The position numbers were made by a program, and so were the translations under genes. This document shows, one piece after another, positions 1-8,045 of a DNA stretch of 64,000 bases (the stretch's first letter is position 1; each line of letters opens with the position of its first letter). The stretch comes from Phaeobacter sp. CECT 5382 (lineage in GTDB: Bacteria; Pseudomonadota; Alphaproteobacteria; Rhodobacterales; Rhodobacteraceae): positions 62,001 to 126,000 of the forward strand of contig NZ_CYSG01000003.1 in NCBI RefSeq assembly GCF_001457775.1, read 5' to 3'. The notes below the pieces were generated by a model. It did not search any database. It worked only from the letters and a program-made list of their open reading frames with translations, and had not been told where the DNA came from.

Positions 1-27
1 CCTCCGGTAACTTGTTGGATCTAGACC

Positions 28-828
28 TTAGTGGCTCGGATGCAGGGCATCTTTCAGATACACGCAGGTCAGGATGGTAAAGACATAGGCCTGGATAAAG
101 GCCACCAGAACTTCGAGAGCGTAGACTGCGGTGATGGCAAAGATCGGCAGGAAGCTGAACAGGCCCAATGCGCCTGCGAAACCTGCGAACACCTTCAGAA
201 CCGCGTGGCCCGCCATGACGTTGCCAGCCAGACGAATGCTGTGGCTCACGGGGCGTACGAAGTAGGAAATGAGTTCAATGATGGCCAGGATGGGGCGCAG
301 GGCCAGAGGCGCGCTGGAAACCCAGAATAGGCCAAGGAAGCCAACACCGTTTTTGACAAAGCCAACGATGGTAACGGTAAAGAACACCAGACCTGCAAGG
401 ATCGCGGTAACGGCGATATGCGAGGTGGTGGTGAAGGACATCGGGATCAGGCCGAGGAAGTTGGCCATCAGGATGAACATGAACAGGGTCATGATGTAGG
501 GGAAGAACTTGACGCCATCTTTACCGGCGACGTCTTCGACCATTTTGTAGATGAAACCGTAGGTCAGTTCCGCGATCGACTGAGCCCGGCCAGGCACGAT
601 GGCGCGGCGTGAAGAACCGACGACCATCAACAGGAAGACACAGATCACGGCCAAGGCAAGCCACAGAGTGACATTGGTAATTGCGAAAGTGCTAACTGCG
701 CCGCCAGTCAGGGAGGCCACGTTGAACTGATCCATCGGGTGGATCGCCAGAGCTGCGTGCTCAGGTGCAAAAAGCACGCCAGACACTACCACCAGCGCCA
801 ATGCTACGTAAAAGAACAGCTTGCCCAT
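28..828 (-). CDS. atpB: F0F1 ATP synthase subunit a
   Basis: Membrane subunit of the F0 proton channel, working with the c-ring to turn proton flow into rotation. The 266-residue product is very hydrophobic with several membrane spans. Arg199 in SHSIRLAGN matches the essential stator arginine of the family, and the C-terminal helix around [15 protein letters not shown] is typical. The first 28 residues look like a cleavable or extra N-terminal membrane segment, as in other alphaproteobacterial subunit a proteins. It follows atpI on the same strand with a 38-bp gap. atpE (c subunit) would be expected just outside the window, before base 1; a GGAGG-type ribosome site on the minus strand lies at bases 1-5. 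Confidence 0.96.
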   Translation of the reverse strand: MGKLFFYVALALVVVSGVLFAPEHAALAIHPMDQFNVASLTGGAVSTFAITNVTLWLALAVICVFLLMVVGSSRRAIVPGRAQSIAELTYGFIYKMVEDVAGKDGVKFFPYIMTLFMFILMANFLGLIPMSFTTTSHIAVTAILAGLVFFTVTIVGFVKNGVGFLGLFWVSSAPLALRPILAIIELISYFVRPVSHSIRLAGNVMAGHAVLKVFAGFAGALGLFSFLPIFAITAVYALEVLVAFIQAYVFTILTCVYLKDALHPSH

Positions 829-866
829 CGTTCCGCTTCTCCTGTCGTCGGGTGTTGATCCTGCGA

Positions 867-1211
867 TCAGTCCCGAGCCTTTGCATTTTCATCGGCCTCT
901 TCGGCCAGTTTCTTTTCCTGGATCTCCTGCGCGGTGCGAAGCATCACCTTCACGCCAGCGGCAAGTCCCAGCATTATAAACAGCACCATAAAGATAGGCA
1001 GGGTCCCAAAGAGCAGGTCCAACCCGTATCCGATGCCAAAGCCGATCCCTAGACCGACCACCAATTCTATCACCATCCGCCAAGCCTGATTGGCCAGAGA
1101 GTAGTGTTCATCCGCGCGCGGCTTGGGCGCTTGCGCCTTACGCGCCGCTGCCAGTTTGGCCTCCAGCTGCGCCATGCGCTGCTTTTGGTCGTCATCTGTC
1201 ACCGGCGCCAT
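867..1211 (-). CDS. atpI: ATP synthase protein I (AtpI)
   Basis: Small membrane protein at the head of the F0 operon, generally taken to help c-ring assembly or Mg2+ supply. The 114-residue product starts at [10 protein letters not shown] longer open frame exists upstream but would cross the likely promoter. Residues 10-35 are charged and coiled-coil-like, and two hydrophobic segments follow (around [19 protein letters not shown] and [19 protein letters not shown]), the AtpI/Gct topology. The charged tail [12 protein letters not shown] is typical. It lies directly upstream of atpB on the same strand, so it is the first gene of the F0 operon. Confidence 0.88.
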   Translation of the reverse strand: MAPVTDDDQKQRMAQLEAKLAAARKAQAPKPRADEHYSLANQAWRMVIELVVGLGIGFGIGYGLDLLFGTLPIFMVLFIMLGLAAGVKVMLRTAQEIQEKKLAEEADENAKARD

Positions 1212-1233
1212 CCTCACGCGAATTCTTGACAGT

Positions 1234-1262
1234 GTGCTAAGGCGCTGGGGCTTCAGAGTCAA
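1234..1262 (-). promoter_or_regulatory. Candidate sigma-70 promoter for atpI-atpB
   Basis: On the minus strand a TTGACT -35 (1257-1262) is followed after 17 bases by TAGCAC (1234-1239), about 23 bases before the atpI ATG. The -35 is strong and the -10 is weak. The remaining bases up to the Nudix gene at 1512 show no gene or clear structure. Confidence 0.35.
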
Positions 1263-1511
1263 TTGTTCAAGCGTCGCAGGGAGAAATACCTCAAGCACAT
1301 GAAATTAAACCACTATTTTTGATGCGAATATGGCAAAGTTCGTGTCCCGGCAGACGGCACTCCGGGTTTCAGGCGATTTTCACATATTCAACCGATTGGT
1401 TGATTTTGAAATTGGCCGACTATTCTGCTCACCATACGCCGAAAACGGCTACATCTGAGAAGACACCCCTTGCCCCGGGATATCTGCCCGGAAGGCCCTT
1501 TGGAGATAACG

Positions 1512-1925
1512 ATGAACGAATACGCCTGCGCGCTCATTATAGACCATGGACGATTGCTGCTCGGCAGACGTGCGCCCTACCGTAAAAGCTATGCGTCAAA
1601 GTGGGACCTCATCGGAGGTCGCATTGAAACAGGGGAAACCCAGTTGGAAGCCCTGACAAGAGAGCTGCAGGAGGAGATTGCGATCATCCCGCAGACCCCA
1701 GCCTATTTCGACTCCCTGCCAGACCCGCATGTTGCGCCGCAGGAGCCACCGCTCTATCACTTTTTCCGCGTTGAGACATGGTCCGGCACGCCCTGCATCA
1801 ACAACCATGAACACACGGAACTGGCCTGGGTCCCGCTGAGCCGAGCCGGGACTTGGCCCGATCTGGCGCTCCAAGAATACTCTGACCTCTTTCGTCGGCT
1901 TGCCGCCTTTTATTCAGTGCCATAG
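1512..1925 (+). CDS. Nudix hydrolase family protein
   Basis: Predicted hydrolase of a nucleoside diphosphate linked to another moiety; substrate unknown. The Nudix box spans residues 36-58 (G36, E42, R50, E51, E54, E55), so all metal-binding glutamates are present. The usual small Gly near the end of the box is Ala57. The 137-residue length is normal for a single-domain Nudix protein. The ATG at 1512 is chosen over an upstream in-frame ATG because a GGAG lies 6 bases before it and the extra N-terminus has no family resemblance. The ArsR gene follows after 19 bases, so the two may be cotranscribed. Confidence 0.85.
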   Translation: MNEYACALIIDHGRLLLGRRAPYRKSYASKWDLIGGRIETGETQLEALTRELQEEIAIIPQTPAYFDSLPDPHVAPQEPPLYHFFRVETWSGTPCINNHEHTELAWVPLSRAGTWPDLALQEYSDLFRRLAAFYSVP

Positions 1926-1944
1926 CAGGTTAGGATCTCTCCTG

Positions 1945-2295
1945 ATGTCCAGCGAACTTGATACCGTCTTTGCCGCCCTGGCCGATCCAACCCGTCGGGC
2001 GATCCTGACGATGTTGCTGGAAGACGACATGGCCGTGACCGACGTGGCAGAGCCGTTTGAGATGTCATTGGCTGCAATTTCCAAACATCTAACCATCCTC
2101 ACCCGCGCCGGCCTGATCGCGCAGGAAAAGCGCGGCCGGGTGAAATGGTGCAAGCTGCAACCCGATGCCCTGCGCGCGACCTCGGTCTGGATGCAGGGGT
2201 TTGGTCAGTTTGAGCCGGTGAACCTGGACGCTTTTGAACGCTTTCTGGAAAGCGAGCTCGGTGACAGCACTGCCCTGCCCACTCAGAAAGCTTAG
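1945..2295 (+). CDS. ArsR-family winged-helix transcriptional regulator
   Basis: DNA-binding regulator of 116 residues. The opening FAALADPTRRAIL is a hallmark of the ArsR subgroup often paired with SRPBCC/AHSA1 proteins. The helix-turn-helix lies at roughly residues 35-65 (TDVAEPFEMSLAAISKHLTIL) with the wing around KRGRVKWCKL. The metal-site ELCVCDL motif is absent, so it is probably not a metal sensor. No AHSA1 partner is beside it; its neighbours are the Nudix gene upstream and a convergent transporter downstream. Target genes are unknown. Confidence 0.85.
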   Translation: MSSELDTVFAALADPTRRAILTMLLEDDMAVTDVAEPFEMSLAAISKHLTILTRAGLIAQEKRGRVKWCKLQPDALRATSVWMQGFGQFEPVNLDAFERFLESELGDSTALPTQKA

Positions 2296-2305
2296 GTCTT
2301 TCGGC

Positions 2306-3208
2306 TCAGGACTTGGCCCGCTGTGGTTTGGCAGCATCCTCCAGTAGCAGCACCAGCGCCACCACCGTGAGGCAGATACCTACCAGGATCAGCCCTGTTG
2401 GTGCTGGATTGCCCAGCGCCATTTGCCAAACGATCACCCAGCTGGGCGTCAGATAGGTATAGGCCATCACCTTGGCCGATGGCAGATGCAGCGTGGCAAA
2501 CTGCAACAACACAAAGGTCATAGCACTGGCAAAAATGGCCACATAGAACAGACCGATCCATACCAGCGGCGACAGGTTGCTCCACTCGGTCGCCTGAATA
2601 TCGCGCCACCCGACCACCAGCAGCACCAGCGCCCCAGCAACCAGCGTGCCAAAGGTAAAGGCAATCGCAGGCTCGCCCCGGTTCAGTTTGCGCACCACGG
2701 GCGTATAGATGGCATGGGCGACACAGCCCAAGAAATAGATCATCTCTCCGCGCCCGATATCAAAGGCGCGCAGAGCCGCCAGATCGGCGCGAAAAATCAC
2801 CCACAGGGCCCCCGCTGCGCCGATCGCCAGCGCTAGCGCCATGCGCGGCGTCATGATCTGGCGCAGCAGCAGATAGCCAAAGATCGCGCTCAATACCGGC
2901 GTCAGGGTGAAAACAGCTGCCGCGCTAACGGGGGCGGCGGTCTGCAACCCGTAAAACATCAGGACGAAATAGCTGGAAAACAGCGCCCCCATCACCAGAT
3001 AGCGCCAGGAAGCGGTGAAATAGCTGCGCCGCAGCTGGCCCTGCACTCCGGCAACCGCACCAATCAGCACGGCTGCAATGACAAAGCGCGCCGCATTCAG
3101 CGCCATCGGAGCTATGTCGTTGGCAATCAGTGAGCCCAAAGAGAACGAGCCCGCCACCAGCATGGAAAACAGCAACATCGCCGCATGGGCACGTTGTATC
3201 GCGCTCAT
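2306..3208 (-). CDS. DMT-superfamily (EamA) transporter
   Basis: Predicted inner-membrane drug/metabolite exporter of 300 residues with about ten hydrophobic helices and two EamA repeats. The start MSAIQRAHAAM is used because its ATG overlaps the LysR stop by four bases (ATGA), which implies translational coupling. The longer open frame upstream lies inside the LysR gene. Substrate is unknown. Being in one transcription unit with a LysR regulator suggests that the regulator, perhaps by sensing the exported compound, controls this gene or the divergent azoreductase. Confidence 0.85.
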   Translation of the reverse strand: MSAIQRAHAAMLLFSMLVAGSFSLGSLIANDIAPMALNAARFVIAAVLIGAVAGVQGQLRRSYFTASWRYLVMGALFSSYFVLMFYGLQTAAPVSAAAVFTLTPVLSAIFGYLLLRQIMTPRMALALAIGAAGALWVIFRADLAALRAFDIGRGEMIYFLGCVAHAIYTPVVRKLNRGEPAIAFTFGTLVAGALVLLVVGWRDIQATEWSNLSPLVWIGLFYVAIFASAMTFVLLQFATLHLPSAKVMAYTYLTPSWVIVWQMALGNPAPTGLILVGICLTVVALVLLLEDAAKPQRAKS

Positions 3209-4083
3209 GCGCTCCACTCTTTCGCGCGGTCTTTCAGAAAGCTGAGGAAGCTTTGCACCTTGTTGGTGCGATGCAGATCCACGTGAGTCACCAGCCAGAT
3301 GCTGCCCTCCCACTCCACCTGCGAGTCCATCATCTTGACAAGGCCGGGGCGCCGTGCGGCCTCCCACATCGACATGAAACCAATGCCAGCCCCTGCCATG
3401 ATCGCCTCTTGCATGGCCACCCCGTCAGAACAGCGAAAGACGATGGTCTCTTCGGTGGTATGTTCGCGCAGCCACTTGTTGAAGGGCGCCCGGCTGTTTT
3501 CATTATCGGTGCCGACGAACTGGTGGTTGGGCAAATCCTGCGTGCCCTTCAACATACCGTGCCGATCCACATAGCTTTGTGCCGCAAAAAGACCAATCCG
3601 CTGCTTCAGGAAGGGCTGCACCACATTGTCCGGCTGATCCGGCGCATTGCCGGCCCGCAGCGCCACATGGGCCTCGCCATATTCCAGCCGGAACAGGCGC
3701 TCGCCGGTCAGGTACCGGATGACCAGCCCCGGATGCATCTGCTGAAATTCAGTCAGCACCGGCACCAAAAGATGTGACATCGAGGACAGTGATGTCACCA
3801 CCAGCTCGCCCGAGACCTCATCACCCTGGCCTTTGAGGCGTCCAACCAGCTGACTGAACTGGTCATCCGTGGCCTGCGCCACCCGCAGCAAGTCCTGCCC
3901 CGACTCTGTCGGTGTATAGCCGCGTGCATGGCGCTGAAACAGCTTCACTCCCAGACGAGCCTCTATCGCATCGATATGGCGGATCACGGTGGCATGGTGC
4001 ACGCCCAGCACCTCGGCGGCGCCACTGACGGTTCCCATGCGGGCCACCTGATAGGCGGTACGAACCTCGTCCCAGTTTTCCAT
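3205..4083 (-). CDS. LysR-family transcriptional regulator
   Basis: 292-residue regulator with an N-terminal helix-turn-helix (about residues 4-60, including YQVARMGTVSGAAEVLGVHHATVIRHIDAIE) and a C-terminal periplasmic-binding-fold sensor domain. The start MENWDEVRTA gives normal family length; the much longer open frame runs antisense across azoR and is ignored. It is divergent from azoR with a 141-bp shared intergenic region carrying inverted repeats, the standard LysR arrangement. The downstream DMT transporter overlaps it by four bases. It most likely regulates azoR and/or the exporter; the inducer is unknown. Confidence 0.9.
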   Translation of the reverse strand: MENWDEVRTAYQVARMGTVSGAAEVLGVHHATVIRHIDAIEARLGVKLFQRHARGYTPTESGQDLLRVAQATDDQFSQLVGRLKGQGDEVSGELVVTSLSSMSHLLVPVLTEFQQMHPGLVIRYLTGERLFRLEYGEAHVALRAGNAPDQPDNVVQPFLKQRIGLFAAQSYVDRHGMLKGTQDLPNHQFVGTDNENSRAPFNKWLREHTTEETIVFRCSDGVAMQEAIMAGAGIGFMSMWEAARRPGLVKMMDSQVEWEGSIWLVTHVDLHRTNKVQSFLSFLKDRAKEWSA

Positions 4084-4154
4084 CTCAAATCTCCACTCAA
4101 AAAGCGACACAGATTTTGCGGCCCGACAAATATGCACAGAACCTGTGCCAAAAC

Positions 4155-4190
4155 CACAATTGCGTTCATAATTGCAATAACCCAATTGTG
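4155..4190. promoter_or_regulatory. Candidate LysR operator between lysR and azoR
   Basis: CACAATTG (4155-4162) and CAATTGTG (4183-4190) form a perfect inverted repeat, and ATTGC (4159-4163) pairs with GCAAT (4174-4178) across 10 bases inside it. Nested palindromes in a divergent LysR intergenic region are the usual binding-site signature. Confidence 0.5.
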
Positions 4191-4224
4191 AAGCAGACGA
4201 AACACACAAATGGGAATTTAGATC

Positions 4225-4806
4225 ATGACCTCCACCGTCTTGCATATCGACTCTTCCGCCCGCAGCGAAAACTCTGTCACCCGCGGATTGAGTGCCGAAA
4301 TCACGGCACGCCTGAATGCTGATCACGTTATCCGCCGCGATCTCGCAACACCTCTGCCACTGCTGGACGAGGCCTGGGTTGGCGCCAACTTCACCCCTGC
4401 TGATCAGCGCACCGATGATCAAAAGGCACTGCTGGCCCAGTCTGACGCACTCATTGCCGAGCTGAAACAGGCCGACACAATCGTCATCGGCACGCCAATT
4501 TACAACTTCTCGGTCCCCTCGACCCTGAAGGCCTGGATTGATCTGGTTGCCCGTGTCGGTGTCACCTTCAGCTACACTGACAACGGCCCCATTGGCCTGC
4601 TGGAGGGCAAGCGTGCCATTATCGCCGTAGCCTCCGGTGGCACCCAGGCCGGGTCGGACATTGATTTTGCCACCACCTACCTGCGCCACGTACTTGGCTT
4701 TATCGGTATCACCGAGGTCGAACTGGTTGCCGCCGACCAGCTGTCGATGGATGCTGATGGCTCCATGGCGCGGGCCAAATCTGCGATTGCCGCCCTCGCC
4801 GCCTAA
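4225..4806 (+). CDS. azoR: FMN-dependent NADH-azoreductase
   Basis: Flavodoxin-fold quinone/azo reductase that uses NAD(P)H and FMN for two-electron reduction of quinones, azo compounds or nitroaromatics. The 193-residue product has the family start (VLHIDSSARSENSVTRGLSAE), the flavin phosphate-binding loop SARSENSVTR, the active-site stretch TPIYNFSVPSTLKAWIDLVARVGVTF and a later ASGGTQAG segment. Length is typical for AzoR. It stands alone downstream of the divergent LysR gene, which probably induces it under quinone or electrophile stress, and a strong hairpin follows its stop codon. Confidence 0.93.
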   Translation: MTSTVLHIDSSARSENSVTRGLSAEITARLNADHVIRRDLATPLPLLDEAWVGANFTPADQRTDDQKALLAQSDALIAELKQADTIVIGTPIYNFSVPSTLKAWIDLVARVGVTFSYTDNGPIGLLEGKRAIIAVASGGTQAGSDIDFATTYLRHVLGFIGITEVELVAADQLSMDADGSMARAKSAIAALAA

Positions 4807-4830
4807 GGCCCCGTTCAGAAACAACACTGC

Positions 4831-4866
4831 AAAACACCGTCCCGCCTGTCCGGCTGGCGGTGTTTT
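4831..4866. terminator. Bidirectional terminator between azoR and proX-like gene
   Basis: AAAACACCG (4831-4839) pairs perfectly with CGGTGTTTT (4858-4866). A/T tracts on both sides let it act for azoR and for the convergent editing-protein gene. Confidence 0.75.
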
Positions 4867-4909
4867 CAGTTCTATTTGACAGCTCGGAAGCAAGCAGGAG
4901 CGTCTGTTG

Positions 4910-5449
4910 TTAAATCCAGACGACAGCGCAGCCGATGCGCTCCAGGAACTTCAGAAAATCCTCCCGCGTTATCACCACGGTGCGGTCATTGACCAGCGGA
5001 TGCATATTGATCACGTCAACCTCCTGAGCCGCAGCATCCATATAGAATGCCACCCCTTTGGGCACGCCGTTGATCATCGCCAATGGGCTGACAGATCCGG
5101 GCAGAATGCCAAGGTTCTGCATCAGGCGATCACTGGAGCCAAAGCTGAGCCCCGCAGCACCGATCTCCTTGCCCAGCGCTTTGAGATCCATCACCCTGTC
5201 CTGCTCAACCGAAATCAGATAGTTGCGCTTCTTGCGATCCCGCAGATAGAGGTTCTTGATCTTCAGGCTGGACACGCCGGGCTGCTGCATCTCTGCCTCG
5301 ACCTTTTTGGCTTCTTCGACCGTGCGCAGAGGCACGTGTTCGTGCAACTGGTAAGGCAGCCCCCAGTCAGTCAGCTGCGCCAAAAGCGCATCCGAGCTGA
5401 GCGGCAGGCTGTCTTGCGAGCTGGGGGGCGAGCTGGGGGCAGCGTCCAT
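4910..5449 (-). CDS. Prolyl-tRNA editing protein (YbaK/ProXp-ala type)
   Basis: Trans-acting deacylase that clears mischarged aminoacyl-tRNA, most likely Ala-tRNA(Pro). The 179-residue product fits the YbaK/PrdX family: LKIKNLYLRDRKKRNYLISV carries the conserved lysine region, and GSVSPLAMINGVPKGV matches the family loop. The first 20 residues are Ser/Pro-rich and probably disordered. It is a single-gene unit convergent with azoR. Distinguishing Ala-tRNA(Pro) from Cys-tRNA(Pro) specificity needs alignment; the LKIKNLYLRD form favours ProXp-ala. Confidence 0.85.
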   Translation of the reverse strand: MDAAPSSPPSSQDSLPLSSDALLAQLTDWGLPYQLHEHVPLRTVEEAKKVEAEMQQPGVSSLKIKNLYLRDRKKRNYLISVEQDRVMDLKALGKEIGAAGLSFGSSDRLMQNLGILPGSVSPLAMINGVPKGVAFYMDAAAQEVDVINMHPLVNDRTVVITREDFLKFLERIGCAVVWI

Positions 5450-5575
5450 CTGAAATCTCCGGGCCGGTCTGTTTGCGATCCTCCGTAATTCGCTCAGAAA
5501 TCCCTATGGATGCAAGGGGCAAACCGCCCCCATCCCAACGGACCACCGCATAGCTTTCACATCATCAATCATGCC

Positions 5576-7501
5576 TCACGCTGGCTCAAAATCACCGCGC
5601 CGGGCCTCTTGATAGTGATCAAAACCCGTCTCGAACCAAGCCGTCCCCCGCGTGGCACTTGCCAGGGCATGACAAAGATCATCCTGCGCCGCCAACGGCA
5701 GCAGGGTTTCAAAGACATCCCAGCCCGAGGCGCCCTCTTCGGCGGCGAACCCCAGAATCTGCCCCTTCATGCCACTGACCACCGGCACCAGGCCGCCGGT
5801 AAAAACAGATGGCACATGAATTGCCACCTTCATGATGGGCTGCAAAAGCACCAGACCTGCCTCCTCGAGCGCCTTGCGCACGGCATTCTTGCCTGCTGTT
5901 CGAAAGGCGTAGTCTGAACTGTCCACCGCGTGATGTTTGCCATCCTTGAGAGTCACGGAAAGGTCAACCACCGGATGGCCATTGCTGCCCTGTGCTAGTG
6001 CTTCACGCACCCCGGCCTCGACTGAAGGGATATAGTTCTTGGGTACAGCCCCGCCCTTGACCGTGTCAGAAAACTGGAACCCTGCGGCGCGGGGCAATGG
6101 GGCAATCTCAATCACCACATCGGCGAACTGCCCGGCACCACCGGATTGCTTGCGATGACGATGCAGAACCTCCACCGGTTTGGTGATCGTCTCGCACAAT
6201 GCCGGTGGCACTTGTTCGCCGATTGCGTCAACGCCAAATTCACTATCCAGCGTCGCAAGGACCCGGCGCAGGTGCAGCGGCCCCTGAAGATGCAGCAAAG
6301 CCCGCCCTGAAGCAGTGTCCTGTTCAATACCCAGCGCCGGATCAATTTCCGACAGACGTTCCAACGCTGTCGACAGCCTGGTTTCATCGCGTTCATGCAC
6401 CGGGCTGACCACCCTGCGATAATTTGACGGATGCGGCTGCGCCCAGGCGGGCAATGCGACACTGCCATCCACCGAATAGCTGTAGCCCAGCTTAAGGTGA
6501 TCGGATTTCACCGCCTGCCCCAAGCCCCCGGCAGCAATCCCGCCGCCGTTTACCTCCGGTGCCAGGTCCGTCAGGTTGCCCAATGCCCTGCCTGCAATGG
6601 GTGCTCCATTGGCAAGCCCACCATCCAGCGCCCGCAACAGAACCGATTTCCCCAGATGTTTGACCTGATCTGCCATGCAGCCGACCGCAACAACATCCCG
6701 CGCAAGCGCGTCACTTGCGGCGCCCAATCGTGCCTGTGTGGCACCGACCTGAGGCACCTCGTGACGCAGGCTCTTCATCAATCGCAAAATCCCGTTGCTA
6801 TGCTCTGCCGATCCCAGCAGCGCCGGAAACAGATCGGTGTGCTGCAGCACCCGGGTTGCGATCTCATAGGCTTCTTCGGGCAGCACCTTCTGATCCTCGA
6901 TCAGCTCTTCCATCAGGTGGTCGTCATAATCCGCCAGCGCCTCGAGCATTTCGGTGCGGGCCTGCTGTTCGCGCCCCAGCATCGCATCCGGCAGCTCTAT
7001 CAGGGCCGAGGGCTGGCCTTCGATGTATTTCCAGGCCCGTTCGGAAATCAGATCCACAGCCCCGACCACCTGACCCGCTTCGCGGATCGGCACCTGGCGC
7101 AGCACAATGCTGTGGTTGCAATAGGTCTGAAGCGCCGCCACGATATCAGCCACCCGACCTGCGGCCTGATCCATACGATTGATGAACAGGAATGCGGGGA
7201 TGCCCGCCTCTTCGATTTTGCGCAGATAGGGCGCTGCCAGCACTGCGGCTTCCGCATCTGCGGGCACGCAAAGCACCGCCGCATCACTCGCCGCCAGAGC
7301 AGGGCCCGCCTGCGCCAGGTTTTCCGACCCACCGGCGAGATCAATGGCCGCCCAGTGCTCTGACATAAAAGAAAACGGCTGCATCGCTGCAACCGTAGCC
7401 GTTTCCTGCCGTTTACCTGTGACCCCTTCAAGGCCGACCAGCGCCTGTGTCAGCGTCGTTTTGCCAGAATGCGACGGCCCTAGAATGGTGAATACGCGCA
7501 T
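5576..7501 (-). CDS. EF-G-like translational GTPase paralogue
   Basis: 641-residue homologue of elongation factor G with a G domain followed by domains resembling EF-G II-V (late segments such as VSPVHERDETRLSTALERL, the GGAGQFADVVIEI region and the C-terminal EPIMKVAIHVP-like fold). G1 is residues 8-15 (GPSHSGKT), G3 is D54LAG57 and G4 is N108RMD111. Only about 39 residues separate G1 from G3, so switch I is shortened, and the Pro-Gly-His of true EF-G is replaced by Ala-Gly-Gly, removing the catalytic histidine. Start MRVFTILG is preceded by a GGAGG-type site. Role unknown; it is not the housekeeping fusA. Confidence 0.85.
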   Translation of the reverse strand: MRVFTILGPSHSGKTTLTQALVGLEGVTGKRQETATVAAMQPFSFMSEHWAAIDLAGGSENLAQAGPALAASDAAVLCVPADAEAAVLAAPYLRKIEEAGIPAFLFINRMDQAAGRVADIVAALQTYCNHSIVLRQVPIREAGQVVGAVDLISERAWKYIEGQPSALIELPDAMLGREQQARTEMLEALADYDDHLMEELIEDQKVLPEEAYEIATRVLQHTDLFPALLGSAEHSNGILRLMKSLRHEVPQVGATQARLGAASDALARDVVAVGCMADQVKHLGKSVLLRALDGGLANGAPIAGRALGNLTDLAPEVNGGGIAAGGLGQAVKSDHLKLGYSYSVDGSVALPAWAQPHPSNYRRVVSPVHERDETRLSTALERLSEIDPALGIEQDTASGRALLHLQGPLHLRRVLATLDSEFGVDAIGEQVPPALCETITKPVEVLHRHRKQSGGAGQFADVVIEIAPLPRAAGFQFSDTVKGGAVPKNYIPSVEAGVREALAQGSNGHPVVDLSVTLKDGKHHAVDSSDYAFRTAGKNAVRKALEEAGLVLLQPIMKVAIHVPSVFTGGLVPVVSGMKGQILGFAAEEGASGWDVFETLLPLAAQDDLCHALASATRGTAWFETGFDHYQEARRGDFEPA

Positions 7502-7798
7502 GTCTCCTGTTCCTCCTTCAGCTGAGTGGCTGCCCGGAGAAGGAAGCGGCGCAAACATCGCACCGCATGACTTGCCAGAAGGGCCAGCCAGACCGGCCAG
7601 CCGGAGAACGCCCTGCCTCAAAAAGCGTCGGCGCCGACCGGTCCCACAGAAGGCAGAAGAAAAAGACTCACCTCATGAGGCGACCGGCCGATGTCTCCTG
7701 ATCATCGCCATGCGCACCAAGATCTGTCAAGCAACCGGCCTCAAACGGGCCAATAGCCGCTGTATCCCGCGACAAGTCAGGGCTTTCCGGGGCTTTGC

Positions 7799-7946
7799 CC
7801 TATATAGCGTTGACTCGCGCGTTCAATCGTCGTAACGCAGGGCCATATCCGGAAGCTCTGTCATGTCTTCCGGTCCCTGACTTGTCAGGGATCGCCCTCC
7901 ACCAGCGTGTTACGCCCGTGGGGGCAAAGCCGTTTGGCTTGCCCTC
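7799..7946 (+). ncRNA. Structured ffh leader (three hairpins)
   Basis: The 544-bp gap between the EF-G-like gene and ffh has no convincing gene. Its ffh-proximal half contains three successive hairpins: CCGGAAG/CTTCCGG (7849-7855 with 7867-7873), TCCCTGAC/GTCAGGGA with a TT loop (7874-7881 with 7884-7891), and GGGCAA-GCC/GGC-TTGCCC with a GTTT loop (7922-7944). A possible promoter is TTGACT (7810-7815) with TAACGC 17 bases later. It could be the ffh 5' UTR; it does not contain the SRP RNA tetraloop/receptor motif. The half from 7502 to 7798 shows nothing I can name. Confidence 0.4.
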
Positions 7947-8045
7947 ACGACTGACATCAGGACTGAGGGGGCAATTGTGCATGGGCGTCCCGCTCACTAC
8001 ATTGGGGCTGTCTGGTTTTGAAGTCGGCGAAGGAGGCCGTAAGCC

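Noticed and set aside
4084-4893. Long minus-strand reading-frame extension of the LysR gene across azoR
   Set aside because: Runs antisense to a clear azoreductase; the LysR family starts at MENWDEV, so the extension is a shadow.
7344-7835. Plus-strand open frame over the EF-G-like gene start and the ffh leader
   Set aside because: Basic, compositionally random translation; overlaps a good start and ribosome site on the other strand.
7816-7840. Possible tRNA T-arm (GTTCAATC) before ffh
   Set aside because: Flanking bases do not pair as a T-stem, and no acceptor, D-arm or anticodon arm can be drawn.
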